Shown here piece by piece: positions 43,624 to 54,031 of a stretch of DNA of 64,000 nt (its first letter is position 1; each line of letters starts with the position of its first letter). This DNA comes from Desulfitobacterium metallireducens DSM 15288 (GTDB lineage Bacteria > Bacillota > Desulfitobacteriia > Desulfitobacteriales > Desulfitobacteriaceae), in the NCBI RefSeq assembly GCF_000231405.2, contig NZ_CP007032.1:2542001-2606000 (forward strand), given 5' to 3'. The notes beneath the pieces were generated by a model. It saw only the letters and a list, made by a program, of their open reading frames with translations. It did not search any database and was not told the origin of the DNA. The position numbers were made by a program, and so were the translations under genes.

Positions 43624-44076
43624 TTAAGCTCCTAAGAGTTCACGCACGATTTGATTAACTCGACTTCCATCGGCGCGTCCTTTGGTCTTTTGAGTAATCT
43701 TCCCCATCACCTTACCAAGGTCTTTAGGCCCTTGAGCCCCTACCTCAGTAATCGCTTCTTGGGCAAGCTGACGAATTTCCCCTTCAGAAAGCTGTTGAGG
43801 AAGGTACTCCATGAGAATAGAGATTTCCTCTTCCAAAGCCTTCACAGTATCTGGGCGATTCGCCTTAGCAAACTCTACAATAGAATCTCGGCGCATTTTT
43901 ACTTCGTGCGCGAGAATTTCAATCACTTGTTGATCGCTGAATTCCGTTTTCTTGTCTATTTCACCATACTTAATGGCGGCCCGAGCCATACGGATGACGG
44001 AAAGTCTTACCTTCCCCTCCTCTTTGGCCTTCATGGCAACCTTCATATCCTCAACGAGGCGATCCTTCAGGGACAA
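43624..44076 (-). CDS. yqeY: YqeY/GatB-like domain protein
   Basis: Small protein of 150 aa with a GatB/YqeY domain; the family is linked to tRNA amidation by its fold but has no defined reaction. I chose TTG 44076 (MSLKDRLVEDMKVAMKAKEE), which agrees with other YqeY starts and lies nine bases after GGAG; an ATG at 44085 is in frame but sits directly on the ribosome site. Typical blocks are RLSVIRMARAAIKYGEIDK, YLPQQLSEGEIRQLAQEAI and DLGKVMGKITQKTKGRADGS. It follows rpsU, the usual pairing in Firmicutes. Confidence 0.93.
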   Translation of the reverse strand: MSLKDRLVEDMKVAMKAKEEGKVRLSVIRMARAAIKYGEIDKKTEFSDQQVIEILAHEVKMRRDSIVEFAKANRPDTVKALEEEISILMEYLPQQLSEGEIRQLAQEAITEVGAQGPKDLGKVMGKITQKTKGRADGSRVNQIVRELLGA

Positions 44077-44089
44077 TTTGAGCATCTCC

Positions 44090-44266
44090 TTACTTGAACT
44101 TGCGTTTACGAGCAGCTTCGGATTTTTTCTTCCTCTTCACGCTAGGTTTTTCGTAATGCTCATGTTTACGGGCTTCCGAAATAACGCCTGCCTTTTGACA
44201 CGTACGCTTGAACCGGCGGAGTGCGCTATCCAGGGATTCGTTTTTTCCAACTTTAATTTCACTCAT
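44090..44266 (-). CDS. rpsU: Ribosomal protein S21
   Basis: Small-subunit protein of 58 aa, near the mRNA exit region of the 30S subunit. ATG at 44266, stop TAA at 44090-44092. It begins [20 protein letters not shown], has the conserved [20 protein letters not shown], and ends with a basic tail [14 protein letters not shown]. It starts the rpsU-yqeY operon behind a strong promoter and is 13 nt upstream of the chosen yqeY start. Confidence 0.97.
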   Translation of the reverse strand: MSEIKVGKNESLDSALRRFKRTCQKAGVISEARKHEHYEKPSVKRKKKSEAARKRKFK

Positions 44267-44311
44267 TATCTTATCCCTCCCTCCACTGGATCATCACAGA
44301 TATACTATTAG

Positions 44312-44340
44312 ATTATAATAGATGAAACCGGGAACGTCAA
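44312..44340 (-). promoter_or_regulatory. rpsU promoter
   Basis: -35 TTGACG (44335-44340), 17-bp spacer, -10 TATAAT (44312-44317), 46 nt before the rpsU ATG. Confidence 0.8.
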
Positions 44341-44376
44341 GTTTGAGAACTCAACTCAAATGCATATATTCTAGGT

Positions 44377-44721
44377 TTAGGCGATATTGACACCTAAAGG
44401 TTTCCCCCCTAGAACATGAAAATGCAAATGCTGGACGGCTTGCCCACCCTCTTCACCAATGTTAGTGACAACACGGTAGCCCAATTCTGCGACTCCAAAT
44501 TCTCGTGCTAATTTTTGAGCTAGCATGAGGATATGCCCCATCAACCCTTCATCCACAGGTAAGACTTCCTCCAGACTGGCAATATGTTTTTTCGTGATTA
44601 ACAGCAAATGTACGGGCGCTAAAGGATTTATGTCTTTGATAACAAGCACTTGATCATCTTCGAAGACAACTTCACTCGGTATTTCTTTATCAATAATTTT
44701 ACAGAAGATGCAATCTGCCAT
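44377..44721 (-). CDS. HIT-family nucleotide hydrolase/transferase
   Basis: A 114-aa histidine-triad protein of the HinT branch; such enzymes cleave purine nucleoside phosphoramidates. It starts at ATG 44721 (MADCIFCKIIDKEIPSEVVF). The CxxC pair may hold zinc. The signature HLHFHVLGGKPLG (HxHxH) is intact near the C-terminus. A longer frame upstream has no start signal. It stands between mtaB and rpsU on the same strand but probably has its own promoter (TATAAT in 44795-44815). Confidence 0.95.
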   Translation of the reverse strand: MADCIFCKIIDKEIPSEVVFEDDQVLVIKDINPLAPVHLLLITKKHIASLEEVLPVDEGLMGHILMLAQKLAREFGVAELGYRVVTNIGEEGGQAVQHLHFHVLGGKPLGVNIA

Positions 44722-44818
44722 GAACTCGAAGCCTCCCTTATGTATATGCTTAATTTTCCTCATAGGTTCAGCATTTCTCATAGGTAAATTTTTCTATATT
44801 AGATATAATTATAGCATA

Positions 44819-46150
44819 TTATTTCAAAAGATGATCTTTCTCAAAGACAAATTCAACGAGTTCTCCACTTTCCCACGCCTTTCCATCACTTCGCGGCGGG
44901 AGTTTAACTTGGATATAATTTCGCGTGTGTCCAGTGGCGGTTCCATCCTCACCAACACGCTCAATCAAAACCTCAAGCGTTTGACCTACACATTTTTCAA
45001 CATAATCTTCATGACTTTGTTGGGCGACCTCCATCAAGGCTTTAACCCGCTGCTCTTTAACCTTTTTAGTGAGGTGATCCGAATACTTGGCAGCAGGCGT
45101 ACCTTTCCGTTTCGAATACGGAAAAACATGAACTCCAGCAAAATGACAGGAGCGAACGAATTCGAGAGAATCCTGGAAGTCTTGCTCCGTCTCTCCGGGG
45201 AACCCGACGATAACATCCGTGGTAATTGCGATTCCCGGAAGTTTTTGATTGAATTCATCGATGAGATTCTTAAATTCCTGTGTGGTGTAAGGCCTTTTCA
45301 TGCGCGATAAAATGGTATCACTCCCGCATTGAAGTGGAATATGAAGATGGGAACAGACACCAGAAGATGAAAGAATAACCTCAATCAATTCTGGGGTGAA
45401 TTCCATGGGTTCAGTAGAACTTAGTCTTAAGCGACTCAAGCCAGGGATGTTGGTTAGTTCCTTAACTAAGCGCGCGAGATTCCAATCTTCGCCACTGTCT
45501 TCACCGTAAGAGCCCGTATGGATCCCGGTCAAAACAATCTCCTTATATCCGGCGGAGACGAGCTTCTTCGCCTCGGCAATAACATTCTCATGTTTCCTGC
45601 TCCGAACCGGTCCACGGGCGTAGGGAATAATACAATAGGTGCAAAACTTATTACAGCCGTCTTGAATTTTTAAAGTTGCTCGAGTTCGACTTTCTCCCTC
45701 CATCAAGGGAAGTTCCTCAAATTCTTGAGCATCCCAAATCGTATGCACCTGGCTCTGAGGCTTTTGTTCTTGGCGAACTTGCTCAATAAGTTCGAGTATT
45801 TTACCCCGATCCTGAGTTCCCAGAACGAGATCGACTCCTTCGATCTCTAAGACCTCGCCTGGAGCAGTTTGAGCGTAGCAGCCCATAACAACAACAAAAG
45901 CGTCTGGATGGGATTTAATCATCCGTCGAATCACCTGACGAGATTTAGCATCTCCCGTATTCGTCACCGTGCACGTATTGACAACAACGACATCCGCCTC
46001 GTCTAAGGGAGTTACTACCTCATACCCGTTATTATGGAATAACTGGGCGAGGGCTTCACTCTCCGTCTGATTCACTTTACAGCCCAGAGTTAAGAAACAC
46101 ACACTCTGAGGTATTGCTTTTAATGATTCTATAGTGTCATCTGAAGGCAT
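44819..46150 (-). CDS. mtaB: tRNA methylthiotransferase MtaB
   Basis: Radical-SAM enzyme that adds the methylthio group to t6A37 of tRNA. It has 443 aa from ATG 46150, preceded by AAAGGGGGTG. The N-terminal UPF0004 domain holds three Cys for an auxiliary [4Fe-4S] cluster (LTLGCKVNQTESEAL, VVNTCTVTNTGDAKSR, VVMGCYAQT). The radical-SAM motif is DGCNKFCTYCIIPYARG (CxxxCxxC), and a TRAM domain ends the protein. It is the last gene of the dnaJ-prmA-rsmE-mtaB run. Confidence 0.96.
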   Translation of the reverse strand: MPSDDTIESLKAIPQSVCFLTLGCKVNQTESEALAQLFHNNGYEVVTPLDEADVVVVNTCTVTNTGDAKSRQVIRRMIKSHPDAFVVVMGCYAQTAPGEVLEIEGVDLVLGTQDRGKILELIEQVRQEQKPQSQVHTIWDAQEFEELPLMEGESRTRATLKIQDGCNKFCTYCIIPYARGPVRSRKHENVIAEAKKLVSAGYKEIVLTGIHTGSYGEDSGEDWNLARLVKELTNIPGLSRLRLSSTEPMEFTPELIEVILSSSGVCSHLHIPLQCGSDTILSRMKRPYTTQEFKNLIDEFNQKLPGIAITTDVIVGFPGETEQDFQDSLEFVRSCHFAGVHVFPYSKRKGTPAAKYSDHLTKKVKEQRVKALMEVAQQSHEDYVEKCVGQTLEVLIERVGEDGTATGHTRNYIQVKLPPRSDGKAWESGELVEFVFEKDHLLK

Positions 46151-46194
46151 ATCCGTCACCCCCTTTAGCTTATTGTTAAATACAAGTGCGATAC

Positions 46195-46932
46195 TCATCC
46201 TAAATCCCCGTAATGCGCTAGAACCATAGTCATTGTCGCAATCGCGGCGGTCTCTGCTCGCAGAATCCGTGGACCTAAGGAAACACTTATAGCCCCCAAA
46301 TGTTCCTGTGCCCAGGACACTTCAGAGGCATCAAACCCTCCTTCAGGGCCAATGATCAGGGCAATCGGTTGCAGAGGATCAAAGCGATCGAGCACCGAGT
46401 GCAGACGTTCTGTCTTCTCTTCTTCATAGGAAATCAGCCATTGCGTATTCGCAGGTAAAAGGTTTTGAAGTTCAGACCAATTCGCAACCTCAAAAATCTG
46501 AGGTTCTTGAACGCGGTGAGATTGTTTAGCTGCTTCGCCTGCTATTTTTTGCCAACGCTGCACCCGCTCAACGGCTTTAGTTCCTTCCAAACGCATAACC
46601 GCACGTTTTGCTCGTAAAGGGACTAAACCGGAAATCCCCAGCTCGGTCCCTTTTTGGATCACCCATTCCATCTTCTCCCCTTTAGAGAGACCGGCGATGA
46701 GATAGACCTTGGTTTTAGCCTCAACCTCTGGATGAGACGTCTCTAAGATCCGGCACGTTACGCTTTTGTCTTCGATCTTAAGAATCGTCGCGTAATACTC
46801 TGCTCCCGTATTATCAAATCCGATAATATCATCACCAGGGGCTAAACGAAGAACCCTAGCCAAATGCTCCCGTTCATCCCCCCGAAGCCAAAACGCGTTT
46901 TTACCGAGTTCTGTGATTTTAAAGCGATGCAA
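46195..46932 (-). CDS. rsmE: 16S rRNA (uracil-1498-N3)-methyltransferase RsmE
   Basis: SPOUT-class methyltransferase of 245 aa, modifying m3U1498 of 16S rRNA. The start is TTG 46932, one base after the prmA stop, with AGGTGG inside the end of prmA; an upstream extension in frame overlaps prmA and is unlikely. The PUA-like start (HRFKITELGKNAFWL, HLARVLRLAPGDDI) leads to the knotted C-terminal part: LIAGLSKGEKMEWVIQKGTE, IALIIGPEGGFDASEV, and SLGPRILRAETAAI. Confidence 0.95.
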   Translation of the reverse strand: MHRFKITELGKNAFWLRGDEREHLARVLRLAPGDDIIGFDNTGAEYYATILKIEDKSVTCRILETSHPEVEAKTKVYLIAGLSKGEKMEWVIQKGTELGISGLVPLRAKRAVMRLEGTKAVERVQRWQKIAGEAAKQSHRVQEPQIFEVANWSELQNLLPANTQWLISYEEEKTERLHSVLDRFDPLQPIALIIGPEGGFDASEVSWAQEHLGAISVSLGPRILRAETAAIATMTMVLAHYGDLG

Positions 46933-46933
46933 T

Positions 46934-47860
46934 CTATTTCCACCTCGCGCGTAAAAGTACCCACCCAGAATCTTCTTTCTTCTCAATCACTTCGAGTCCA
47001 GCCTCGCGCATACCGACTTCAACATCCTCAACTCGATTATCGATAATCCCTGAAGCCAGGAATTCTCCCTCAGGTTTCATAATCCGTTTAAGGTCGGACA
47101 AAAGCATTAAAATAACATCAGCAATAATATTGGCCACAACTAAATCCGCTTTTCCTTTCAGTACCGTACCCAAATCGCCATGTTTAACACTGACCTGGGC
47201 TAAAACTTGATTCAAATCCACATTTTCCTGTGCCACCTTGACCGCAACAGGGTCCAAATCAACCGCTTCGACTTGCGCCCCGAGCTTAGCAGCTGCAATC
47301 GCTAATATGCCAGAACCTGTTCCCAAGTCAAAAACTTTCATCCCTGGCTTAACAATTTCCTCAAGTTCCTCTAAGCAAAGTGTGGTCGTCGCATGAGTCC
47401 CCGTGCCAAAGGCCATGCCTGGATCAAGTTCCAGCACCAAATCCTCAACAGTGGGATTAATGTCTTCCCAGGAGGGTTTAATTACGAACCGCTTTCCAAC
47501 TCGGGTGGGCTTAAAATATGCCTTCCACGCTGTAGCCCAGTCTTCTTCCTGAACGGTTATGCCCTTCACTTGGATGACCCATTCCGGAAAGCGCTCGACT
47601 AATTCGCGAAGCTTTTCATCCAGCCGTTCCATGCGCTGTGTGAGATGCTCATCTTCGCATAGATATCCCTTGATGATCGAAGTTCCCGTCAACGCGACTT
47701 CTCCGAAACTATGATAATCCCAAATTCCAGATTCAATATAGTTCCGTAAAAGTTCAGGGTCTTCGACACTAACTCCTGGACAGCCGATTTGATAAAAAAG
47801 ATCGGCAACAGCCTCCTCTCCCTCTGATGAAACCGTTACCGCAACTTCACGCCAATTCAT
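46934..47860 (-). CDS. prmA: Ribosomal protein L11 methyltransferase
   Basis: SAM-dependent enzyme of 308 aa that methylates ribosomal protein L11. The N-terminal substrate-binding region ([20 protein letters not shown]) leads to the Rossmann-like methyltransferase domain: [40 protein letters not shown] (motif I), then [14 protein letters not shown], the NxxP-like motif IV. It lies 32 nt after dnaJ, a conserved neighbourhood in Gram-positives. Confidence 0.96.
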   Translation of the reverse strand: MNWREVAVTVSSEGEEAVADLFYQIGCPGVSVEDPELLRNYIESGIWDYHSFGEVALTGTSIIKGYLCEDEHLTQRMERLDEKLRELVERFPEWVIQVKGITVQEEDWATAWKAYFKPTRVGKRFVIKPSWEDINPTVEDLVLELDPGMAFGTGTHATTTLCLEELEEIVKPGMKVFDLGTGSGILAIAAAKLGAQVEAVDLDPVAVKVAQENVDLNQVLAQVSVKHGDLGTVLKGKADLVVANIIADVILMLLSDLKRIMKPEGEFLASGIIDNRVEDVEVGMREAGLEVIEKKEDSGWVLLRARWK

Positions 47861-47892
47861 TAATCACATGGCCCCTCTACTCATTATTGCCT

Positions 47893-49029
47893 TTACCCGA
47901 TCGCATCGCGTAAATTTTCCTTGACCTTATCGAAAAAAGACTTTTTACCCATTTGTTGTTGCTGAGTTGTTGTATCCGCAAATTCCTGTAAAAGTTCTTT
48001 TTGTTTATCGGTAAGTTTGGTTGGCGTTGCCACAACGACACGAACATGTTGGTCACCGCGACCACTTCCTCGGCGATAGGGAACCCCATGCCCACGTAAC
48101 CGGAAAACAGTCCCTGTCTGAGTGCCTTCTGGCACTTTCATTTTTACACTGCCATCAAGAGTGGGTACTTCCATTTCCGTACCCAGGGCTGCCTGCACAA
48201 ACGTAATGGGAATCTCGCAGTAAATATCATTGCCATCCCGTTCAAAGAATTTGTGGGATTTGACATGCAACACAACATAGAGATCGCCTGCTGGCCCCCC
48301 CTTTTTACCCCCTTCACCACTGCCGCTAAAGCGTAGATTCAGACCTTCCTCAGAGCCAGCCGGAACACTCACTTTAAGTGATTTTACGTTGCGAACCTGA
48401 CCTTGACCGTTACACGCCTTACAAGGGGAACTGATCATCTGCCCCTCGCCATGACAGGTCGGGCACGTACGAGCTGTCTGAACCATGCCAAATGGAGTCC
48501 GCTGATTTACTTTAACCTGACCTGACCCATGACACTCTGTACATTGCGTAGGGTGTGTTCCCGGTGCAGCCCCTGAACCTTGACATTCACTACATGTTTC
48601 ATGTCGTGGGATCTGAATTTCCTTTTCTACACCAAAAGCCGCTTCTTCAAAGGCAATTGTCAAATCATAACGCAGATCAGATCCGCGAGTGGGTCCATTA
48701 CGGCGCTGTCCGCCGCCTCCACCACCGCCAAAAAACATATCAAAGATGTCACCGAAACCACCAAAGTCTCCGCCGCCAAAGGCACCACCGAATCCACCTG
48801 AATTGGGGTCTGTCCCTGCATGTCCGAATTGGTCATAACGTGCACGTTTATCCGAATCACCTAAGACATCATAAGCTTCGGTCGCCTCTTTGAATCGCTC
48901 TTCCGCTCCTTTATCCCCCGGGTTAACATCCGGATGGTTCTGGCGGGCTAACTTCCGGTATGCTTGTTTAATTTCTTGTTCGCTCGCAGTCTTTTCAACC
49001 CCAAGCACCTCATAATAATCGTGTTTCAT
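47893..49029 (-). CDS. dnaJ: Chaperone DnaJ (Hsp40)
   Basis: Co-chaperone that stimulates DnaK ATPase and delivers substrates. The 378 aa comprise the J-domain ([20 protein letters not shown] ... HPDVN, residues 1-70), a Gly/Phe-rich linker, and the zinc region with four CxxCxGxG repeats ([32 protein letters not shown]). The C-terminal peptide-binding and dimerisation part ends in a polyGln stretch TTTQQQQMG. It is downstream of dnaK, separated by a 122-nt spacer with a strong hairpin. Confidence 0.98.
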   Translation of the reverse strand: MKHDYYEVLGVEKTASEQEIKQAYRKLARQNHPDVNPGDKGAEERFKEATEAYDVLGDSDKRARYDQFGHAGTDPNSGGFGGAFGGGDFGGFGDIFDMFFGGGGGGGQRRNGPTRGSDLRYDLTIAFEEAAFGVEKEIQIPRHETCSECQGSGAAPGTHPTQCTECHGSGQVKVNQRTPFGMVQTARTCPTCHGEGQMISSPCKACNGQGQVRNVKSLKVSVPAGSEEGLNLRFSGSGEGGKKGGPAGDLYVVLHVKSHKFFERDGNDIYCEIPITFVQAALGTEMEVPTLDGSVKMKVPEGTQTGTVFRLRGHGVPYRRGSGRGDQHVRVVVATPTKLTDKQKELLQEFADTTTQQQQMGKKSFFDKVKENLRDAIG

Positions 49030-49090
49030 CTTTTCCCTCCATCACTCCTGCTTAACCATCCGAAACTCTATTCACAATAACATGAATTTG

Positions 49091-49122
49091 GGGCACAGGG
49101 GAGACTTATCTCCCCTGCACCC
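49091..49122 (-). other. dnaK-dnaJ intercistronic hairpin
   Basis: GGTGCAGGGGAGA/TCTCCCCTGTGCC-type stem of about 12 bp (core 49096-49117) with a 4-nt loop and no T tract. It could stabilise or process the operon mRNA, setting a higher dnaK than dnaJ dose; it is not a convincing terminator. Confidence 0.6.
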
Positions 49123-49151
49123 TTTAAAATCAATCTTTACTCTGAAAAATT

Positions 49152-51002
49152 TTATTTATTTTTATCAGGATCTACTTCAGTATATTCGGCATCAACCACA
49201 TTGTCATCTTGTTTTGCTTCTCCGCTTGCTCCAGCACCCGCTGCACCTGCGTCAGCGCCTGGTGCACCCGCATTTTGTTGGTACATTTTTTCAACAAACG
49301 GATAGAGAACTTTGTTGACCGCCTCAGTTTTAGCCTTAATTTCTTCGAGATTTTCACTATTAGCTACGGCTTTGAGCTCTTCAACTGCCTTCTTAATCGG
49401 CTCGATTTCATTTTCGGGAGCTTTTCCTTCGAAATCCTTCAGCGATTTCTCGGTTTGATAAACAATGGAATCGGCTTGGTTCTTCGCATCAACTAACTCT
49501 TTACGCTTTTTATCTTCATCAGCATGGAGTTCAGCATCTTTTTGCATCTTTTCAATTTCATCTTTGCTTAAACCTGTCGAGGAGGTAATCGTTACTTTTT
49601 GTTCATTACCCGTAGCCATATCCTTAGCTGAAACGTGAACGATACCATTGGCATCGATATCAAATTTCACTTCGATTTGTGGAATTCCGCGAGGAGCCGG
49701 GGCAATCCCTGAGAGTTGGAAACGACCCAAGGTTTTATTGCCTGCTGCCATCTCACGCTCTCCTTGTAGGACATGAATATCAACCGAGGTTTGACCATCC
49801 GCAGCCGTCGAGAAGACTTGGCTTTTCGTCGAGGGTACAGTCGTGTTCCGGTCAATAATCCGGGTAAAGACTCCACCCATGGTTTCGATTCCAAGAGATA
49901 GCGGGGTAACATCAACAAGGATGATGTCCTTCACATCTCCGGCAAGAACCCCTCCTTGAATTGCTGCACCGAGGGCAACCACTTCGTCAGGGTTAACGCT
50001 CTTGTTTGGCTCTTTACCACTCATTTTTCGGATTTCATCTTGAACCGCAGGAATACGGCTCGATCCACCGACAAGGATAACTTGGTGAATATCATTCCAG
50101 GTCAATTTCGAATCACTTAGCGCTTGACGTGTCGGTCCAAGTGTAGCTTCGACAAGATCAGCTGTTAATTCATCGAACTTCGAGCGAGAAATGTTCATAT
50201 CCATATGAACAGGTCCTTCAGCGGTCATCGTGATAAAGGGCAGGTTGACGTTGGAAGTCGTCACGCCTGACAATTCGATTTTCGCTTTCTCAGCAGCTTC
50301 CTTCAACCGTTGGAGAGCCACTTTATCTTTACTAAGGTCTACACCGTTCGTCTTTTTAAATTCAACAACCATATAATCAATTAAGCGTTGGTCAAAATCG
50401 TCTCCACCTAATTTATTATTACCACTGGTCGCTTTAACTTCAACCATACCTTGACTCAGTTCAAGAACAGATACGTCGAAGGTCCCACCACCCAAGTCAA
50501 AAACGAGAACGGTTTGATCGTTTTGTTTATCCACGCCATAAGCCAATGCAGCAGCGGTTGGTTCGTTAATGATCCGTTTCACTTCAAGTCCAGCAATAGT
50601 TCCAGCATCTTTAGTCGCTTGACGTTGTGCGTCGGAAAAGTAAGCGGGTACTGTAATTACAGCTTCAGTTACCGGCTGGCCAAGATAAGCTTCAGCATCA
50701 GCCTTTAATTTTTGCAGAACCATCGCTGAGATTTCTTGTGGGGAATAGCTTTTATCATCAATATTTACTTTGTAGTCAGAACCCATATGACGTTTAATGG
50801 AAATCACGGTTTTATCCGGGTTGGAAACGGCTTGACGTTTCGCAACTTGTCCAACTAAACGTTCACCTGTTTTTGAGAAGCCTACAACTGAAGGAGTGGT
50901 ACGGTTTCCTTCCGCATTTGGGATAACAACAGCTTCTCCGCCTTCCATAACTGCTACACAAGAATTTGTCGTTCCTAAGTCAATTCCAATAATTTTACCC
51001 AT
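49152..51002 (-). CDS. dnaK: Chaperone DnaK (Hsp70)
   Basis: ATP-driven chaperone of 616 aa. The N-terminal actin-like ATPase domain begins [20 protein letters not shown] and has [16 protein letters not shown] and [16 protein letters not shown]. The substrate-binding domain starts after [20 protein letters not shown] and ends with an acidic tail ([18 protein letters not shown]). The Firmicute deletion in the ATPase domain compared with E. coli explains the shorter length. It is the third gene of the hrcA-grpE-dnaK-dnaJ operon. Confidence 0.99.
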   Translation of the reverse strand: MGKIIGIDLGTTNSCVAVMEGGEAVVIPNAEGNRTTPSVVGFSKTGERLVGQVAKRQAVSNPDKTVISIKRHMGSDYKVNIDDKSYSPQEISAMVLQKLKADAEAYLGQPVTEAVITVPAYFSDAQRQATKDAGTIAGLEVKRIINEPTAAALAYGVDKQNDQTVLVFDLGGGTFDVSVLELSQGMVEVKATSGNNKLGGDDFDQRLIDYMVVEFKKTNGVDLSKDKVALQRLKEAAEKAKIELSGVTTSNVNLPFITMTAEGPVHMDMNISRSKFDELTADLVEATLGPTRQALSDSKLTWNDIHQVILVGGSSRIPAVQDEIRKMSGKEPNKSVNPDEVVALGAAIQGGVLAGDVKDIILVDVTPLSLGIETMGGVFTRIIDRNTTVPSTKSQVFSTAADGQTSVDIHVLQGEREMAAGNKTLGRFQLSGIAPAPRGIPQIEVKFDIDANGIVHVSAKDMATGNEQKVTITSSTGLSKDEIEKMQKDAELHADEDKKRKELVDAKNQADSIVYQTEKSLKDFEGKAPENEIEPIKKAVEELKAVANSENLEEIKAKTEAVNKVLYPFVEKMYQQNAGAPGADAGAAGAGASGEAKQDDNVVDAEYTEVDPDKNK

Positions 51003-51027
51003 AATAAATTCTTCCTCCTTATCAATG

Positions 51028-51654
51028 CTAGCGTGAGACTTTTACCATGCTAGGGCGCAATACTTTGTCCTTAAGATAATATCCTCTTTGAAGCTCTTCG
51101 ACCACAGTATTTTCCTTATATTCCTCCGAATCCACTTGCAGAACAGCGTCGTGTAACTTCGGATCGAAAGTCTGGCCTACCGCTTCAATAGGAGCAAGAC
51201 CTTCTTTTTCTAAACCTGTTTTCATTTGTTTCAAAATCATTTCCACGCCCTGTAAAAAGGACTTGAAATCTTGATTGGATTGTGAAGATGCCACTGCACG
51301 CTCAAAATTATCGAGTATAGGAAGCATCGCTACGATGACTTGTTCAGAAGCATACTTTAAAGTGTCTTCTCTTTCCTTTTGACTCCGTTTCCGGAAGTTA
51401 TCAAATTCCGCTTGGAGACGTTGCAAGCGAGCATAATAATCATCCGCTTGTTCTTTGCTTTGTTTAAGCTCCGCCTCTAGGGTTAGGATTTTCTCTTCCA
51501 TAGATACTTCTGGAACATCTTCCAGGACTTCTTCCCCGCCGTCGTGAACTTCACCCTCGGCAAGATTTCCTTCTGTCAAATCTTTATCTCGGAGATCAAC
51601 TTCTTCTTCATTCTCCTGATGCAAATTTGGGGTTTTTTCTCCCCACTTGGCCAT
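51028..51654 (-). CDS. grpE: Nucleotide exchange factor GrpE
   Basis: Cytoplasmic nucleotide exchange factor of 208 aa that releases ADP from DnaK. A long acidic N-terminus (about 55 residues) and a coiled coil ([40 protein letters not shown]) precede the small beta domain with GMEL-like residues in [20 protein letters not shown], then [38 protein letters not shown]. It lies between hrcA and dnaK, 18 and 25 nt away. Confidence 0.97.
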   Translation of the reverse strand: MAKWGEKTPNLHQENEEEVDLRDKDLTEGNLAEGEVHDGGEEVLEDVPEVSMEEKILTLEAELKQSKEQADDYYARLQRLQAEFDNFRKRSQKEREDTLKYASEQVIVAMLPILDNFERAVASSQSNQDFKSFLQGVEMILKQMKTGLEKEGLAPIEAVGQTFDPKLHDAVLQVDSEEYKENTVVEELQRGYYLKDKVLRPSMVKVSR

Positions 51655-51672
51655 TGTCTAATCGCCCCTTCC

Positions 51673-52710
51673 TTATAGTCTTCGTCGCTTCGCCAAAAGT
51701 TCAGTCAACGTTTTCGTCATAAAATCTACCATAGCCATCGCCTTAGCGTAGTCCATGCGTGTTGGTCCAATTACTCCAATCGAGCCGACAGGTTTTCCAT
51801 CGATTTGATACGTTGCTGAGATAACACTGCAATCCTGCAGTTCCTTAACGCTATTTTCTCCGCCAATCGTTACACTTAGTCCATCAGCGACTGGAATAAG
51901 TAGTTTTCTCACCTGTTCATCCTCTTCAAAAACATGAAGCAGACTTCTTACTTTATCTACATCCCGAAATTCGGGCTGATTAAGCATGTTCAAAGTTCCA
52001 CCGAGATAGACCTTATTTTTATCATCCGCAGGTTCATTGAATACAGTCGTGAGCAGATCTAAAGCATGATCGATAAGCGATCGTTGACGTGTGAGTTCAC
52101 TATAAATCTCATGAAGCAATCCACGGCGGACATCAATCATTGAATGGCCTTTCATCTTATCATTAAAGACGTTAGCAATTCTTTGAAGTTCTTCCGCTGT
52201 TACATTTTCTCCAATTTCAACGATCTGATTCTCAACCACACCGTTCTCTTTAACAACGACCATGATGGCTTGCCCCGGTTGGTACGGAAGAAAATGCATT
52301 TGGTTAAAAGAGCTTTTCCCTCGTTGAGGACTAATGACGATGCTCGTCAAACTGGTGAGCTGGGAGAGAAGTTTACTTGTATTGGAAATAACTTCTTGAA
52401 TCTCAGCAATTCGTTTCGTCGTTTCTAGCTCAATCACATTTTTATCTTCTGAGCTGAGCTTAGGACGATCCATCAGACAATTGACATAATAGCGATATCC
52501 TGCATCCATGGGAATCCGGCCTGAAGAAGTGTGAGGTTGCTCGAGAAGTCCCATTTCCTCCATATCGGCCATTTCATTACGGATGGTCGCTGATGAGATA
52601 CCCAAATCGAACTTTTTAGCAATCGTACGCGAACCCACCGGCTCAGCCGTGGTTATATAATCTTGGACAATCGCGCGCAAGATTCTATTTTTTCGTTCAT
52701 CCATTTGCAT
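51673..52710 (-). CDS. hrcA: Heat-inducible repressor HrcA
   Basis: Represses class I heat-shock operons by binding CIRCE, with GroEL needed for activity. The 345 aa start with a winged HTH (RKNRILRAIVQDYITTAEPV, SRTIAKKFDLGISSATIRNE), followed by the GAF-like dimerisation domain. The conserved C-terminal GPTRMDYAKAMAMVDFM is present. ATG 52710 or 52704 are both possible starts. A CIRCE element at 52738-52764 shows autoregulation of this operon. Confidence 0.98.
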   Translation of the reverse strand: MQMDERKNRILRAIVQDYITTAEPVGSRTIAKKFDLGISSATIRNEMADMEEMGLLEQPHTSSGRIPMDAGYRYYVNCLMDRPKLSSEDKNVIELETTKRIAEIQEVISNTSKLLSQLTSLTSIVISPQRGKSSFNQMHFLPYQPGQAIMVVVKENGVVENQIVEIGENVTAEELQRIANVFNDKMKGHSMIDVRRGLLHEIYSELTRQRSLIDHALDLLTTVFNEPADDKNKVYLGGTLNMLNQPEFRDVDKVRSLLHVFEEDEQVRKLLIPVADGLSVTIGGENSVKELQDCSVISATYQIDGKPVGSIGVIGPTRMDYAKAMAMVDFMTKTLTELLAKRRRL

Positions 52711-52737
52711 ATACTCAACCGCCTTCCCACCGTGTTG

Positions 52738-52807
52738 TTAGCACTCATCCTCAATGAGTGCTAACGGATTATGACATAAACTTACCACTCTTAACTTTTG
52801 TTGTCAA
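52738..52807 (-). promoter_or_regulatory. CIRCE operator and promoter of the hrcA operon
   Basis: Perfect CIRCE: TTAGCACTC (52738-52746), nine bases, GAGTGCTAA (52756-52764). The promoter lies just upstream: -35 TTGACA (52802-52807), 17-bp spacer, -10 TAAGTT (52779-52784). Confidence 0.95.
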
Positions 52808-52880
52808 GAGGATTTCTAGATAAAAGTCAAAGAAGGTCAAATATTTTTTAAGGACTAATTTTCAAGTCAAATAGCGAATT

Positions 52881-54008
52881 TTAAACGAATTCTTGCAGAA
52901 CACCATTGGCAACAAACCAAAAATCGGGGTTCAGTTTCAACGTCTTTTCATCTAAAATTAAAACCTTAGTCGTAAGATAGCGTTCCAAAACCGATCGATA
53001 AATATCCCGAATATCCAGCCCAAATTCTTGTTTAAAGGACGCGAGGTTCACTCCTTGTGAAAGACGAAGCCCAAGGATCATCCGTTCGGCCATCCGCTCC
53101 TGTTCAGAGAGATCTTCCACATCAGTAGGTTCAAGCGGCAACCCATTTTGTTCTAGATTCATTAGATATCGGTCTATATCTTCAAGATTCTTGGAACGAA
53201 CGTTTTGAACACAACCGACAGCGCCTGGTCCAAGACCTAGATAATCTTCTCCCTGCCAATAGCCTAAATTGTGCTGACACTCAAACCCAGGTCGCGCAAA
53301 ATTCGAGGTTTCATAATGAAGATAGCCTGATTCTCGCAGATATTCTCTCGTCCAATCATACATTTCCGCCTGATCATCATCATCGGGAAGAAGCGTCAAA
53401 AGCTTTGAACTCTGAGCCAGCGGCGTATCTTCTTCAACCATCAGTCCATAAATAGATAAGTGTTCCGGTCCAAGTTGAACAGCCTTCTTTAAGGTATCCT
53501 GCCAAGCCCCAAGAGTTTGACCTGGCAGTCCAAACATTAAGTCGAGGTTGAGATTTCTAAACCCAGCTTCTCGAATCAGATGCACTCCCTCTCGAACGTC
53601 CTGAACCGTATGTATCCTACCGATCTGCCTTAAAAGAGAATCATCAAATGACTGCACCCCTAGAGAAATCCGATTTATTCCCGCGCGTCTGAGAATTTGT
53701 AACTTCTCTCGAGTCAACGTTCCCGGATTTCCTTCGATCGTTTGCTCCACTGCTTCAGGAATATCAAATCCCTGTTTTAAAAGGGCAAAGAGCGCTTCTA
53801 ACTCCTCTTCCGCAAGAGCTGTTGGAGTTCCGCCCCCAACAAAAAGAGAGGATACCCCTTCAGAGGCATCCTTTTTCCGCAGGTCGATTTCTTTCTTTAA
53901 CCCCTTCAAGTAATCCTGAACCTTTGAATTTTTCAGCGGTACGGAATAAAAAGCACAATAAGCGCATTTCCGTACGCAAAAGGGAACGTGAACATAGAGT
54001 GATGGCAT
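52881..54008 (-). CDS. hemW: Heme chaperone / radical-SAM protein HemW
   Basis: HemN-like radical-SAM protein of 375 aa; HemW proteins bind heme and act in heme delivery rather than as coproporphyrinogen dehydrogenases. It starts at ATG 54008 after AGAGGAC. The radical-SAM motif is CVRKCAYCAF (CxxxCxxC), followed by SLFVGGGTPTALAEEELEAL, IEGNPGTLTREKLQILRRAG, INRISLGVQSFDDSLLRQIG and RNLNLDLMFGLPGQTLGAWQ. The Cys that is extra in true HemN (CxxxCxxCxC) is replaced by Phe, in keeping with HemW. It would directly follow lepA were it not for the 700-nt non-coding island. Confidence 0.95.
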   Translation of the reverse strand: MPSLYVHVPFCVRKCAYCAFYSVPLKNSKVQDYLKGLKKEIDLRKKDASEGVSSLFVGGGTPTALAEEELEALFALLKQGFDIPEAVEQTIEGNPGTLTREKLQILRRAGINRISLGVQSFDDSLLRQIGRIHTVQDVREGVHLIREAGFRNLNLDLMFGLPGQTLGAWQDTLKKAVQLGPEHLSIYGLMVEEDTPLAQSSKLLTLLPDDDDQAEMYDWTREYLRESGYLHYETSNFARPGFECQHNLGYWQGEDYLGLGPGAVGCVQNVRSKNLEDIDRYLMNLEQNGLPLEPTDVEDLSEQERMAERMILGLRLSQGVNLASFKQEFGLDIRDIYRSVLERYLTTKVLILDEKTLKLNPDFWFVANGVLQEFV

Positions 54009-54031
54009 CAATTTCAGTCCTCTCTTAATTA

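Noticed and set aside
43651-44311. Two plus-strand ORFs of 119-148 aa over yqeY and rpsU
   Set aside because: Antisense shadows of clearly conserved genes on the minus strand.
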